A stretch of 64,000 bases of DNA from Macrobrachium rosenbergii (Eukaryota; Arthropoda; Malacostraca; Decapoda; Palaemonidae), in contig NC_089777.1 in NCBI RefSeq assembly GCF_040412425.1, forward strand, positions 39,038,537 through 39,102,536. Direction: 5' to 3'. The notes under the pieces are model-generated. The model was not told the DNA's origin, did not search any database, and was given only the letters and a program-made list of their open reading frames with translations. Every line of letters begins with the position of its first letter. Within the stretch, counting starts at the first letter, position 1. This document shows, piece after piece, positions 38,238 to 50,396 of the stretch. Position numbers and translations under genes: made by a program.

Positions 38238-38718
38238 CTGTTAAGAAAAATATTTGTCAGCTTAATCAAGAACTTTAGGTGAACATTACATTAGCGGAGC
38301 AAATGTACTGTACAAAATCTGACCTGTACTTATAAAACTATCTTGAAAAGCTCAAGCTTATTTTACAAGCCATACATATACTGTAAGTATAAGTATATGT
38401 ATGGCTCTATACAGACTGTAATGTAAACTCAGTAAAACTCAACATTCCCTGGATTATTCTATTATGTGACAACCTTCTTTCCCTTTACTGCTAAGCTTGA
38501 AATTCCTATCCTAGCTTCTGTTTTCCCCGATTCCTATAAATTAAGTTGCTCATCATAATGGCCTTTGAGAGAGAGAGAGAAAAAAGCTTTCATTTACATT
38601 ATGGATTACAAACCAGCACTTAATTTAAAAACACTGCTGATTATAATCTGAATATACAAGAAATACAGTAAATGGAAAAATTTTCCTTTGTAAAATCACC
38701 CTAAACTTAATTTTTTAC

Positions 38719-38881
38719 CTTTTTTGGAGGCTGCAAACTGCAGAATCTTGGCAATGCTGGCGAGATTTCTTCTCTGGGCATTGTTAAGCTTTTGGTCAGG
38801 AGATACCTTTATGATGTCAAAAGCATCAGGAGCCACAATGGCTGAATTGATATATCTGTAGTACAAGAGATTACCAACTAC
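38719..38881 (-). CDS. IQGAP: IQGAP-family protein, exon (GAP-related domain core)
   Basis: Minus-strand exon of 163 bp; acceptor gtcattgcag|GTAGTTGG and donor AAAAAAG|gtaaaa. It encodes VVGNLLYYRYINSAIVAPDA, FDIIKVSPDQKLNNAQRRNL and ASIAKILQFAASKK. It matches the IQGAP block IVGNLLYYRYMNPAIVAPDAFD. In true RasGAPs this FLRFxNPA block stabilises the arginine finger; IQGAPs keep the fold but bind Cdc42/Rac without GAP activity. Here the usual NPA is NSA. The upstream exon was not found up to 64000. A 481-bp intron, the shortest in the gene, separates it from the next exon. Confidence 0.96.
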
Positions 38882-39021
38882 CTGCAATGACAGAGAATAT
38901 AACTGATAACAAAAGATGTACTTGCGATAAACAAATGATGTACTCTACTGAGGTTATATCATGACAAATTTGAATAACTTGAGGGATGTGCTGATCTTTG
39001 AATTTCAAGGAATGATCAACA

Positions 39022-39322
39022 CAGGCAGTCCCTGGTTATCGGCAGGGTTCTGTTTCTGAGGGTGTGATGATAACTGAAAATTGCCACTAACTGAAAATCA
39101 GTGATTTTCGGTGCTTTTTGGTGATTTTCGGGGCCGAAAAGCACCGATTTTCGGTTATCGGCGCCTCTGTTAGGTATGTATCAGCGCCAATGCCCAATTA
39201 TCGGCGCCGATAAGCGGAAATCGGCAATTTTCGGCACCGAAAATTGCTGATTTTCGTCGTTAACAAGCGCCATAAAACCGGATCGGTGTTAACCGAGCTC
39301 GCCATTAACCGGGGACTGCCTG
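39022..39322. mobile_element. MITE of the GGCAGTCCCCGG family
   Basis: CAGGCAGTCCCTGGTTATCG and TTAACCGGGGACTGCCTG form the ends. The interior repeats GATTTTCGGTGCTTTTTGG and CCGATTTTCGGTTATCGGCG. Right flank TA; left flank CA, so one duplication has mutated. Confidence 0.85.
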
Positions 39323-41830
39323 TACTGTATTGAGTTATGGACTGTTTTATGTCCAATAAACATACTGATAAGGGAATTCATTGATTTTGAATGCAAGTAC
39401 ATGCTCCATGATATAAAATAAAATAAAATGTGAAGTTCAATTAGGATCACACAAGTGGGGGAAAACAGGAGTTGTGAAAACACTCCCTGCAAATTAGCAA
39501 TTCGCTACGGCACCCACTCTTGCTCTAGCAACTCCACCTCTCTCTTTCGTAATGTCCCTCCATTGTACTTCCTTTAGTTCAACTTTGTGCTGTCGTATGA
39601 TTTTCATTTTCCAGCCACAACTGCAACCCAGACGTCAACGGACACTAGCGAAGCCAGTAAAGTCTAACAGTAATCACCCAGGTTGACCCAACACGTGAGA
39701 CTGGGAAAAGGTGGGAGATTGACAGCATATAAAGACAGAGGATCATGAGACAGCTTGTGCCAAGCCAGCAGCCAGGGCACAATTCTTGTCAGTCAGTCTT
39801 CCAACCCCCTCCCTCCTACAGTTACTTTTGTTGTGTCCATGGATCCAACCCACCAAAGATCCCTATTATTAAATTCAAAGTCTGGCATTACCATCAAGAC
39901 GTCTCATCCCCAGGGCAAAGGTACAGTTGGATTTGGAATTGTTCGGCACACACACATCCTTTTACTATATTTCTACTGCTCTCAAATATTCACTCCCTTG
40001 CAATTTCCTTTGAAGCCTAAGTGAATTGGTGTAACTTTTACCTGTGAAACATAAAGTGAAGTGGTGTAACTTTTACTTGTGTAACATAAAACATAAGTGC
40101 TTCTCCAGTTTCCATTTCATTTGTTCTCTGAATGATTCTCCCTCTCAGCCTTCCCAAAGTGAACGTTCTATTTGTTATGGCAATCAAGTGGTAATGCGGT
40201 TCTGTATTGCAGAATGGGTGATCGTGTTGCTGTGTATTGCCTGATTCCACAGTGCCTCTTCCCCTCAATTACCAGTTTGAGAAGACCCCTTCAAGATTTG
40301 AAATCTGAAGGCTTATTTATTTATTGTGCATATGCTGCACGATCCTGTTTAATTTTAATCTAATCTTAGAGGTTTTCTCAGTGCATATCTGATTAGCTAG
40401 TGGCTCCATTTTGCTTTGTGATTTAACATAACCATGGTGCCACGGAGCTGGTAATTTAAGTTCCTGTGAATATTTCTTCTGATTTGTGTAATTATAACTT
40501 AAGTGAAACCTTGATTTTCCCTCAATATTCAGTTAAAGTTACTTTAGACTGACTTCTATTACAGTACTCTGATCACAAGTGTGGCCCCCCCTTGTTAGAT
40601 GCAGAATTATCTCAGGTAAGCGAAAGGTAGTATGTTGCAGGCCACACCTGTAAGAATATCCCGAAGTGCTATTGCTCAAAAGATTTTTCAGCTGGGTTTA
40701 CTGACAATTTTGTCATCGCTTGTACGGCACTAAGCGACAAAATTGTCACAAAACTTGAAAAAATTTTTCTAATCCCATTTAGTTTGAAATAACTGATATA
40801 CTTGTTTTACCCACTAAAATATCTCCATTTTCTCTAGTGATAGCATTGACGAAAACTTGAGATCAGAGTAACTCGCCCAAATTTCCCGATCCTCTCAGCA
40901 CTCATCAAAGTGGCATCAGACACGTACTGCGCCAAACAATTTACATACAATGCTGTGCGTGTCTTGACTTATTTTTACAACTGCATTTCTTGACTTACTC
41001 TTAGTTCTGTATTTCTTGATAACCATGGTATGTAAATCAATGTGCTATATACATAAATTGATAGCAATCTTCCTCTTCACCATTCATGTATATAAAATTT
41101 ATGTTATCATAAGTGAAATAATTTACAAGTCAATTTATTTATTCTGACAAAAGGTAAAAATAAAATGAATATTATGTTTTACTTCCTCAGGATATCTTAA
41201 CAGGGTGTCTACTCAAGAACAAATTAATTGGCTGATTTAGCACTACTAAAACTGGAATCACAACACCTAGGTTATTGACGCTGCATCAAAATTAAACAGG
41301 AAACTAAAAGGATAAATAAATTCAAAAAGGGTTTCATATACTGAATATGTAACAAAATATATTTAATCATACTTGTAAATTTATAATGTTATATATACAT
41401 ACCAAGAGCATAAGGTTTAAAATCTGTTGAGGATGCCCACCTCCCTCACTAAGGTATACAGTATAACTACTCTATATTACAATCCTCACTGAGAATTATA
41501 GCCAAGATAAAATGTCCTCCTCTGTCATGTCCCCTGGACAGGAATCTATGTCTCAAATTCCCAAGACTGGGACATTTGACCAGTATATGTCTCAGAGTCA
41601 AGTGCACAATACAGTCTCATCGCAAAATGAAGGATTTTCACAAGACATCAAGAACCCATGAGTGTCTTGTAAGCCCAATCCTCTACCAGCACATATAGGG
41701 ATATGACCAAAGAGACACAGATGACGTAATACTGTGCATTTTTCCGTGCATTAAAATATTTTCCCAAAGGGATAGCCAAACCTTTTTAATTTTCTGACCT
41801 ACTAGAGGATATACATCCTGATATGGCAGT
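39323..41830. other. unclassified, no gene recognised
   Basis: A TATAAA near 39728 followed by plus-strand open frames 39745-40024, and a CAGGTAAG at 40613-40620, look like parts of a retroelement leader or an old gene. I find no domain and no match to IQGAP. Nothing else identified. Confidence 0.3.
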
Positions 41831-41862
41831 AGGCAGTCCCCAGTTAACAATGGGGGTTCTGA
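41831..41862. mobile_element. MITE end, truncated
   Basis: AGGCAGTCCCCAGTTAACAA and a few following bases are the left end of the GGCAGTCC family. The rest is missing at 41862. Confidence 0.6.
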
Positions 41863-43300
41863 ACTTTAAAGATTTTGCTTTCTTTGTTTTTGGATCTGTA
41901 AGAACAAGTTTTCTGTATGAATTTAAAGTTAGTTTTAAGTTAATTTTAAGGATTTAGTATCAAGGTTAACTTTTGTTTTTGTAAAGTTTAGTTTAAGCCA
42001 ATAGTGCAGTATTTTGTGCAGTAAATTAGTGCAGTGGTGTTTTGCGACTCTTCCTCCCGCTAAGTGTTTAAGTGTCAGTGCTGTGTTTAACACTTGTTTT
42101 TTTTATTTCGGGAGTGATGTTGAACGAGCGTGGCTTTTGGCCTTTGGCCGTTTTGAAGAACAGTTCGGGACTGTTTACAGCTTACGCTTGACCCTCCAGC
42201 TGCCTGCCTGTGATTTTTTTGGGCGTCGCCCTTTGCCTCCTCCGTGTGCTTTTGGAGGTTTCTTTCTCTCTGGAGAACTTCGTCTTGGTGAGACTTATCA
42301 CCTTGCTGATCACGGCTCCATATAATTTTGTCTGGGTAGTGTGTGCATTTCCTGACGAACCCGGGAGAGTGGAGTTTCCCGATGAACCCAGGGAGCCTTT
42401 AGGAGTACATTGCCCGACGGACCGAGCTTCATCTGGCATCTGACTTTGTACCTTGCAAGGGCTTGGTGGTACCTGCGGCTGTGGAGGGAGCTGTGTCAGC
42501 TCGTTAGGAGGCCAGTAGGGTGGCTTACGCCAGGTAAGAGTGAATAACTCGATTATTGTGATGTCCCCCGTCTTCTGGTGTTAGTTCCTGGCTCTGACCG
42601 TTTTGCGACCAGTTTCTGTGTTCCCCCTTCAGGATACGGAATTACGTGAGGTGGTGTATTATCGCCAGACTATTACTCCTTTATATATTTTGTTTGGTAG
42701 GCTAAGTTATTTGTTTAACTATTATATATATATTATATGTCCCATTTGTGGGGGTTTTGTTGTTGCCCCTTTATCGTTATTATTATTATTATTACTATTA
42801 TTATGATTATTATTATTTGTATGTGTCCAGTCGTTGGAGTATTGAAGTTTTTGTAGACCAGTGTATTGCTGTGGCGTATTTCGTTGATTTAGTTTATAAA
42901 ATTTAGGTAGGAGATTAAGGATTTTCCTAGTTGTAATTTCTCTTACTTCTTTCTTTCTGCATTATAAGTAGGTAGTGGTTTTGTTTAATTGCCGGCTATA
43001 AAGACTATTGAGTAATTTTGAGACGTTCTTTCTTTTTTATATGTTAGGGTCTAGTTATTAGTTTTAGGAGATATGGTATCATTGCCTAAATATAATTTTT
43101 ACTATCTGTCCTGTGATGCAAAGGAAGTAATTTTTTTTTTTTGTGTTTTTTTTTTTTTATAAATAAATATTGTTAAATTTTGCTCGGTGTTTCCGTTCCT
43201 GCCTTAACTGTGTGTCGAGTGTGCTATTACCATCTTTTCCAGTTGGCTATTTTATTTTGCTTAAACCTGGAAGTTACGTCGCCAGCCAAAGGGGCGTAAC
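41863..43300 (+). other. LTR-like or unclassified retroelement segment
   Basis: It ends GCCAAAGGGGCGTAACA at 43300, exactly where the LINE RNase H frame is cut. It has AATAAATAAATA near 43160 followed by GCTCGGTGTTTCCGTTCCTG. An end in CA, a poly-A signal and a sharp boundary are what the 3' part of an LTR would show. I could not find the TG start or a target duplication. The Leu-rich frames inside (42014-42325, 42210-42443) have no domain. Confidence 0.35.
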
Positions 43301-43830
43301 AAATGAAGGGTTCTGGGTAGGTGACCGCTGATTTAGCAAGTTGATCAGCTTGCTCATTCCCAACCACCCCAAAATGGGAAGGCAGTCCAAAAAATTTACT
43401 TCTTTATCTCTTCTTTTCACTAAAAGCAGTCATTCCAGTATTTCTAAAACCAGAGGGATTAAAGAGTTAAAAGATTCCAATGACTAAAGAACGCTTCTCG
43501 AGTCACAACATTAGTAAAACTATTTCCATTCTGAGTTAAAATTTCCTTCAAGGCCTTTAAAACTGCATCCAATTCTGCTGTAAAAATAGATGCAACAGAT
43601 GATAATTTCCCACTTCTTCCTATATCAGAGAAGGCTACTCCAAAGCCAACACCAGAATCAGACTTTGAGCCATCCATGAAAACTGGTACGGAGTTATCAT
43701 GTTGCGAGGAATGATCTAAAAATATTGAATGCATTGCCTCATTGGACATTTCTGCCTTTGTAGAATTAAAATATTTACAGAATTTTACCTCTGGAAGGGG
43801 AATAGCCAAATACCTAGCTGGTAAAATCAC
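43301..43830 (-). pseudogene. LINE RNase H domain
   Basis: Frame 43459-43830 reads SVPVFMDGSKSDSGVGFGVA (first Asp) and SIFTAELDAVLKALKEI (Glu). Continuation frames supply GVVGNEQADQLAKSAV (last Asp) at about 43320-43370. The domain removes RNA from the RNA-DNA hybrid. It is frameshifted near 43450. Confidence 0.8.
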
Positions 43831-43839
43831 TGTCTTCAG

Positions 43840-45519
43840 GAGTTTAGTTCACGGGTTATTTCACTCCCAAAGCAAATGGTTGGGTTTGCTTGGGGTGTTT
43901 TTCATAGAACTGCCAATGTCTTTCATTCGGGAGCCTCTGAAATCTGCACCAGCTCTGAACCAGCACACGGTAATGTAGCTCCAGCAGCATCTCACCAGCA
44001 TCTACAAGCATGCTCTCACCTGGAGATGATTTAAATGCTTCTATAGCTAATCTTATTCCTCCATGATGGTTTGAATAGGGCATTTTAAGGCTATTAGGCT
44101 TTGCTGAGGTGTACACTTCACACCCATAAGTTAATTCTGAAAACACTAAAGCTTTGTACAGTCTCAACATCGGAGTTTGGTCTGCATCCCACAAAGTGTG
44201 GGACAGAACTTTTCAGGACATTCACTGCTTTCAAGAGTTTTGTTTTGAAATACTTCAATGTGGAATCCATGTCAGCTTGCTGTCAAAAACTAATCCAAGA
44301 AACGTTGTTTTACCAACATAAGGGATTCTCTGCCCATGCATGAACAGATCTGGATCAGGATTCTTATATGGCAAAAGTGTATGGTTACTGTTTTACTACC
44401 TGAAAACCTAAAACCATTCATCTGAGCCAACTTGACTACATTATCAAGGCAGAGCTGAAGGCAGCATTCAGCCACTGCCATCCTTGTTGCTACAAAAGAC
44501 ATCAAAAGGTCATCAACGAAAAGGGTACCTTATATGTTATATCTAGGGGAATTATTTTGGATACCCCATCATTGCTAAGGCAAACAAGGTTAAACTTGGA
44601 ACTTCCTTGCGGCACTCTTTCTTCTTGGTTGAACACATCTGACATTGTTACTCCTACCTGAACTTGAAACAAATTGCCTCTCAGGTTACATTCATAAAGA
44701 ACCCTCAGATGCTTGTATCATAAACCTTCTCAAGATCAAAGAAAACAGTGATGTGATGCTGCTTGTTAGCAAAAGCTTCACGTATTGAAGATTCCATTTG
44801 AACCAATACATCAGTTGTGGAGTGCATACTTTGAAAACCACACTGAGCAGGTGACAGATATTTACCACGTTCCTGACACCACATCATACGTGTGTTAATT
44901 TTTTCCATGATCTTACACAGACTTTATGTCAGTGCAACAGGACGATAATTCTGTCTTGAGAGGGCCTTTCCCTGGTTTCATGAATGGCAGTAATTTTACA
45001 GTCTCCCAAAGCTTAGGGAAGATTCTTGGAAAATTCTTTTTATTAAAGCTTAATATGAAAAGTCTGGTGTTTTCGGGGGTATGCTTAATCACTGAATATG
45101 TTATATCATCCAGTCCAGGAGCTGATTCATTACATTTACTTAAGGAAGATTCAAATTCCCTCGTAGTAAAAGGTGCATTATATTGTTCATTCCTTGATGT
45201 ATTAAAATCAATTTCTACGTGTTCCATTAGCCTTCTTTGAGCTGAATAGGGTCTGTCATCATTTTTCTTTGCAACATCTGCAAAATGATTAGCAAACTCA
45301 GTTGCTACTAACCAGGGATCTGCTACTTCACAACCATTGATCTTGACAATTGGAGGCTGACAATGAGTAAATTTACCCACTATTTTTCTAACTCTTCCAA
45401 ACTAAAGTCAAGGGTGTTTTAGAATTTAGTGATATGAAAATTGTCCAAGATTCCTTTTGTGCCTTTTTAATTTCCATGCAGAAATCAGCTCTTGCTTCTC
45501 AAAATTCAACACAGTGATA
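43840..45519 (-). pseudogene. LINE reverse transcriptase
   Basis: Frame 44913-45380 holds FTTREFESSLSKCNESAPGL and KLWETVKLLPFMKPGKG; 44705-44908 reads SPAQCGFQSMHSTTDVLVQM and VFFDLEKVYD (motif A); FVDDLLMSFVATRM near 44470-44525 is the catalytic block; 43856-44194 has the thumb (LVFSELTYGCEVYTSA). The Asp residues of motifs A and C are present, but stops and shifts separate the pieces. Upstream, 45411-45519 encodes NFEKQEL and KIVGKFTH, the linker after the endonuclease. Confidence 0.8.
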
Positions 45520-46417
45520 CAGTCATACCCTGAACTTACGCGAGGTTAAGTTCCATACTCCTCTCACAAAACGAATTTTTGCCTAAGTTTGGCACGGTCT
45601 CTAAAAATGCTAATAAGTCCTTATTTCTAGAGTTTGAACACTAAATATGATCCTTACCATGGTACCAAAGTATTAAGATAACTTTTTAAAATTAAAGTTA
45701 CATGCGATCCAGTTTTACGGCACTTGTCTAGTGATGAGGATAACCAGATTTTTGGTACCGACATTTGCTGATCTCCAGTTATCGGCACCGACCCTGGTTA
45801 TCGGTGCTGATCCCACTTATCAGCGCTGATAACTGAATATCAGCACTGATAACCAGGGATCAATGCTATTATTGCAGATTTTCGGTTATCGTCACGCTGT
45901 CCAGAACGGAACCCCTGCCGATAACTAGGGACTGCCTGTACTGTAATTTCATTTAAAAGCTAGCTTAATACATTAGCCTTAAAAAAAGAAATAAATGGTT
46001 GATGTAAAAATATAGGAGTGTGAAGATTATGTATACTATTCCTCTTTCTCCCCCTTCCGACCAATCCATTTTTAGAAATCTTCACAACCTAGTTTTTAAG
46101 AACTACCTTATTCTAGTACGTCTCTTTCTCGGTTCTGAAATGATTTTTCATGAACAAACAGTTTTTTTATTTGGACTAATACTACTCTTAGTTGTCTCTA
46201 TGTTTTACAACATAATATTTGCCACACTAGTGCATTTACAGTTCGTAGATGGTACAGGTAAAATTAGACCAATTTAAAATTTTCTATTGTGCAGGTAAAG
46301 ACATAGAGAAATTGTAATAAGCTGTAAAATACGTGTGAGCACTAACTAGGAATTAAAGAGAGAGAGAGGATTATTGTCCTTACGTTCTGAGAGTGAAATA
46401 ATTTATGAATTACTACG

Positions 46418-46480
<63 letters not shown>

Positions 46481-46520
46481 GTTGTCCTTACGTTAAGAGA
46501 GTGAAATTATTTATAATTAC

Positions 46521-46589
<69 letters not shown>

Positions 46590-46878
46590 ACTTAGGAATC
46601 CTTTGACCAGCTATCGGCAACACTCCCCCTCCCTGTCACATTAATTAGACATATTTAACAGCTTTGCCCTCGAGCGAGTTCACAAAATATCAGGGAATGA
46701 TATTTGTTTGTTTAAAATGCGTATCACATATGTAGTACAAATTTTGTAATTACAGTATATTATTATTATTATTGTTATTATTTAATCATATTATTATTTG
46801 AAAACTAATACTTATTAGATAAATAATTTATATAAAACTAGTAAACATTATACATGTACCATAAAAATTCTCTCATCT

Positions 46879-46967
<89 letters not shown>

Positions 46968-47186
46968 ATTATTTTTATTATTTAATGTAATTTAATTTAC
47001 ACAAACTCTTGAAAACTTATAAATTACATAAAATATTAAACAAACACTTTTGCAGGGTTTCTCAAGATTCGCAAATGTTCCATGTCTGTGAAAACCTCTT
47101 GTATGACCATTAGTTAGGTTCCAATGAAAAGTTTGTCTCTCTGTAAGTTCGTGCAACTAGAATTGTGCAAGTTTGGGGTATTACTG
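45520..47186 (+). mobile_element. TIR element carrying (GA)n arrays, copy 3
   Basis: Ends CAGTCATACCCTGAACTTAC and AGTTTGGGGTATTACTG, TA on both sides. Contains (GA)n at about 46419-46476, 46523-46585 and 46884-46963. It interrupts the LINE between endonuclease and reverse transcriptase; LINE coding resumes on both sides. Confidence 0.87.
45701..45938. mobile_element. MITE of the GGCAGTCCCCGG family, left end shortened
   Basis: The right end GATAACTAGGGACTGCCTG is intact; the left retains only CATGCGATCCAGTTTTACGG. TA flanks it on both sides, and removing it restores AAAGTTACTGTAATTTC, the sequence seen uninterrupted in the other (GA)n elements. It sits in the loop of that element's conserved hairpin. 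Confidence 0.85.
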
Positions 47187-48095
47187 TACAGTACTCACAT
47201 TTTCGTCTGTGGTATCTGGTGTAAGCTGACCTCATAGTTCTGAGTCTTCTGGCAATTATGAGTCCACCAGGGAACTGGTTGACGGATAAATATGCCCGAA
47301 GTCCTAGGTACAGCTTGAAGACCAGTCTAGAACATATTGTATTAAAAAAGTCAAGAGCATCATCTACACAGGGAAGTCGTCTATGAGCTGATTCCTGGAA
47401 TGTTGCCCAATCAGCTTTACTAATATTCCACTTAGGAAGCCTTGAAGATGGAGCATCTGATGCTAAATTCACAACTACTGGAAAATAGTCACTGGTAAAT
47501 CTATCATTTAGCACTCTCCAATCAATAAGGCAGTCATCACTGCATATAGATAAATCAATTGCTGATAATGTCTCTGTTTGAACGTGAAAATGTGTAGACT
47601 CCCCAGTGTTGAGGATTCCCACATTTTCACCGTCTATGATAGAACACAGGCAACTTTCTCTTTGATTGGTGACGATGTCACCCCAAAGAGGGCTTCTGCT
47701 ATTCATGTCTCCCAGAACAACAAAGGGATGTGGTAACTGTTGAATAAAGGATTTAAATTCATCAGTGGTGAAGAATTTACTAGGTGGTAGGTAGAGAGAG
47801 CATACTGTATATTTTCTTTACAAATGGATTAGCACACCTATCACTTGCAGTGTAGACTGGACACTAATAGGATTTTGTGGGTGTCATTACGAATATATAA
47901 AGCTACACCCTATGGCTTCCTATATCTATTTATAAGGGGAATGATAGGATGCATACTCTCATGGGCTGGGACATGTATTATTACCAATCATAGGCTATAC
48001 ATACAAAGACACTTCTGATAGGCGCAGCCTTAGTTCTTCCCATTTCACTCTTAATCCCTGACAGTTCCATTGGAGAAAATTAATGAATTCTACTT
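47187..48095 (-). pseudogene. LINE AP-type endonuclease
   Basis: The minus strand starts INFLQWNCQGLRVKWEEL near 48040-48092 (catalytic Asn in WNCQG). Frame 47110-47706 has DMNSRSPLWGD, LSAIDLSICSDD and SDYFPVVV, where the catalytic SDH has become SDY. The last 25 or so residues of that open frame lie in the inserted TIR element. The domain nicks target DNA for priming. Loss of the final His suggests inactivity. Confidence 0.82.
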
Positions 48096-48199
48096 TGCTT
48101 TTGAGGCTGTTCAACTGGAGCTTCTTCTAAGTGCTTTCAGCTTACTGCCTTGCTCCTGCTTTTTCCCAGAAGGAGACCGATTATTTATGGCTACCTTCC

Positions 48200-48700
48200 T
48201 TTTTTGGAGGGTTACCAATCTCAGGAACACCAGACAAAGCTGGTGCTGCCTGCGGAGGAGTGTGAAGGTCAGACAAAATTGGTGCATCCTCCATAGCATC
48301 AGAAGCACCAGTTGCAGTTGGTGCAGGCGCCAGGGAGACATAAGCACCAGATGCTGATAATACAGCCTCCAGAGAGGCGGGAGTGCCAGGTAACCTTGGC
48401 ACTACCACCGAAGAGGCAGATGCCAAAAATCACTGGCACTGCCTCCGAAGAGGCAAGAACATCATAATCACTGATATCGGCTCCAAAGAGGCAGGAGCCC
48501 CAGAAATCACTGGCGCCACCTCTGAAGAGGCAGGAGCACCAGAAATCACTGGCGCCACCTCCGAAGAGGCAGGAGCAACAGAAACTACTGGCGCAGCCTC
48601 CAAAGAGACAGGAGCACCAGAAATCACTGGCGCCATCCCCAAAGAGACATGAACACCAAAAACTACTGGCGCAGCCTCCAAAGAGGCATGAGTACAGGTT
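48200..48700 (-). repeat. 39-bp coding minisatellite in the LINE
   Basis: At 48484-48690 a 39-bp unit (minus-strand translation close to APVISGAPASSEV) repeats five to six times with few changes. More diverged units extend to about 48200. The minus-strand frame stays open through 48430-48705. It lies between the zinc knuckles of ORF1 and the start of ORF2, so it probably encodes a flexible ORF1 tail. Confidence 0.75.
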
Positions 48701-48791
48701 GCCACTGATCCTCCTTTTACACTGCCAGGAGAAGCACCTCTGGTAGCATTTATATTTCTTCTTCAGTTGGCTGCATCACTGGAAAAGGATA

Positions 48792-49036
48792 CAGGCAGTC
48801 CCCAGTTATCGGCGGGGTTCCGTTTCTGAGGGTGTGATGATAACCGAAAATCGCCGCTAGCTGAAAATCGGCGATTTTGGCGCCTTTTCGGTTATCGGTG
48901 CCTCTGTTAGGTATGTATTGGCGCCAATACCCAATTATTGGCGCTGGCGCCGAAAATTGCCGATTTTCGTCGCTAGAGAAGCGCCATAAAACCGGATCGC
49001 TGTTAACCGAGCCCACCGTTAACCGGGGACTGCCTG
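48792..49036. mobile_element. MITE of the GGCAGTCCCCGG family
   Basis: CAGGCAGTCCCCAGTTATCG and TAACCGGGGACTGCCTG with TA on both sides, inserted in LINE ORF1 between the zinc knuckles and the 13-residue repeats. Confidence 0.87.
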
Positions 49037-49149
49037 TATTCCAGTTCTAACTTACCGATTCAATATGCTTTCGTTTGCCTCTCTAAACGTAAGACCACCA
49101 GTTACTCTTAATGTTTATATTTCTTTTTTCATGATGCACACATCACAAT

Positions 49150-49910
49150 TAAGTGATGATGATGGATGATTCTCTCCACAATGTATACATCTTGCTTCTT
49201 TATTACATACACCATGCCCTGGTTCACTACACTTAACAAACGTGTGGCAGGCTAGCCTTGTAGCTTCTGCCTAAAATACCCTAACATATGCCCAAATTCT
49301 TGACAACGAAAACATCTCGATCTTGGGACATATTGCTTAACTTTAAAACACAACCAGCTTGCTTTTATTATACTGTATCAAGTAATCAAGTTAGAACTAA
49401 GCACAATTAAATTTAGAAATAGAGCTAAGGCTCCATTGATCATCTTCTCCATTCTTTCAATTCTAATCACACCTTGATCTTTTAATTCTTCTACCAGCTT
49501 CTCCTCCGAATACGTCATCAGTTGGGGTGCAAATATCATTCCCTTGGAGTAATTCTAAAAAGCAAGTACTGCATAGTCTACTTTAACTCCTCTGAGATGT
49601 GATAATGCTTTCAATTTTTCACTTTCTTTTGCCGAGGTCGATTCTACTGTCAGTTTTCCCTGACCTTCAGATGATATCTTGGGCTCTCGGCCACAACACT
49701 TTGCAATGTCTCTGTACACATTAAAAATATCACAGCTAGAATCTTCCAGATTAAAAGTCAAATATTTATCATAAGAGGCTTCAAATACTCCTGGTCCTAT
49801 TTCACATATATTTCTGGTCAATTTCCCTTTACTCTGTGTTGGAGCATAGGGTTCCAGTGTAATTACACTACTAGGTTCCTAGATTTTTCCAAGCAAAGGT
49901 TGTCAGAGGA
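49150..49910 (-). pseudogene. LINE ORF1 (gag-like with zinc knuckles)
   Basis: Frame 49555-49821 begins TRNICEIGPGVFEASYDKYL. Following frames give YVPRSRCFRCQEFGHML (CCHC knuckle near 49300) and a second Cys/His cluster (RCIHCGE) near 49180. The protein would bind LINE RNA. Stops and shifts break it. Its C-terminal part continues through the MITE into the 39-bp repeats. Confidence 0.7.
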
Positions 49911-50396
49911 GGTTGCAGCGGTCATCATCTGTGCCAGAGCGGTATCATCAGAGGGCCCAGGGGTACTCGAATCTTAATAGCTACTACTCGTAAAGATCGA
50001 ATTTTTAAAAAAATTAAAACTGAAAACCTTAAAAGGATATCATCAGCCTTTCATGGAGTTTATTCTTCCACCAATGGCACAAGTGAGAACTGACTCCCAA
50101 ATGTCTGCCCCATACCCTACCCCACAGGGGATGGTAGTTTACACAATTATGGTGGCTCAAGTGTAGGCCTAATCATCTTATGGACAAACCAGATAGAATG
50201 CCGAGAGTCCTATCTCCAGAACCAGACCCCAAACATTATTGGGTAGTTAATGATCCTACCACAGTTCCCACTATTTAGCTTCGGATATAAATCAAGTCCC
50301 AGCTATGATATCTTTTCCTATTCACCAGGTCCAATAAATCTTACTGAAGGTGGAAAGTTCCATAATACTTATTCCACATTTATGTGTTAATACATA

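Larger units (their letters stand above)
43301..50330 (-). mobile_element. jockey/I-like LINE with nested insertions
   Basis: Minus-strand remains of a two-ORF non-LTR retrotransposon: ORF1 with zinc knuckles (about 49150-49910), then ORF2 with AP endonuclease (47187-48095), reverse transcriptase (43840-45519) and RNase H (43301-43830). The 3' end is cut at 43300. A (GA)n TIR element splits ORF2 at 45520-47186, and a MITE splits ORF1 at 48792-49036. Presence of RNase H after the reverse transcriptase and a gag-like ORF1 is usual in the jockey and I groups. Confidence 0.8.

Noticed and set aside
42014..42443. Overlapping plus-strand frames of about 100 codons as a small gene
   Set aside because: No domain, no splice support and high-frequency Phe/Leu composition; better explained as part of an LTR-like repeat.
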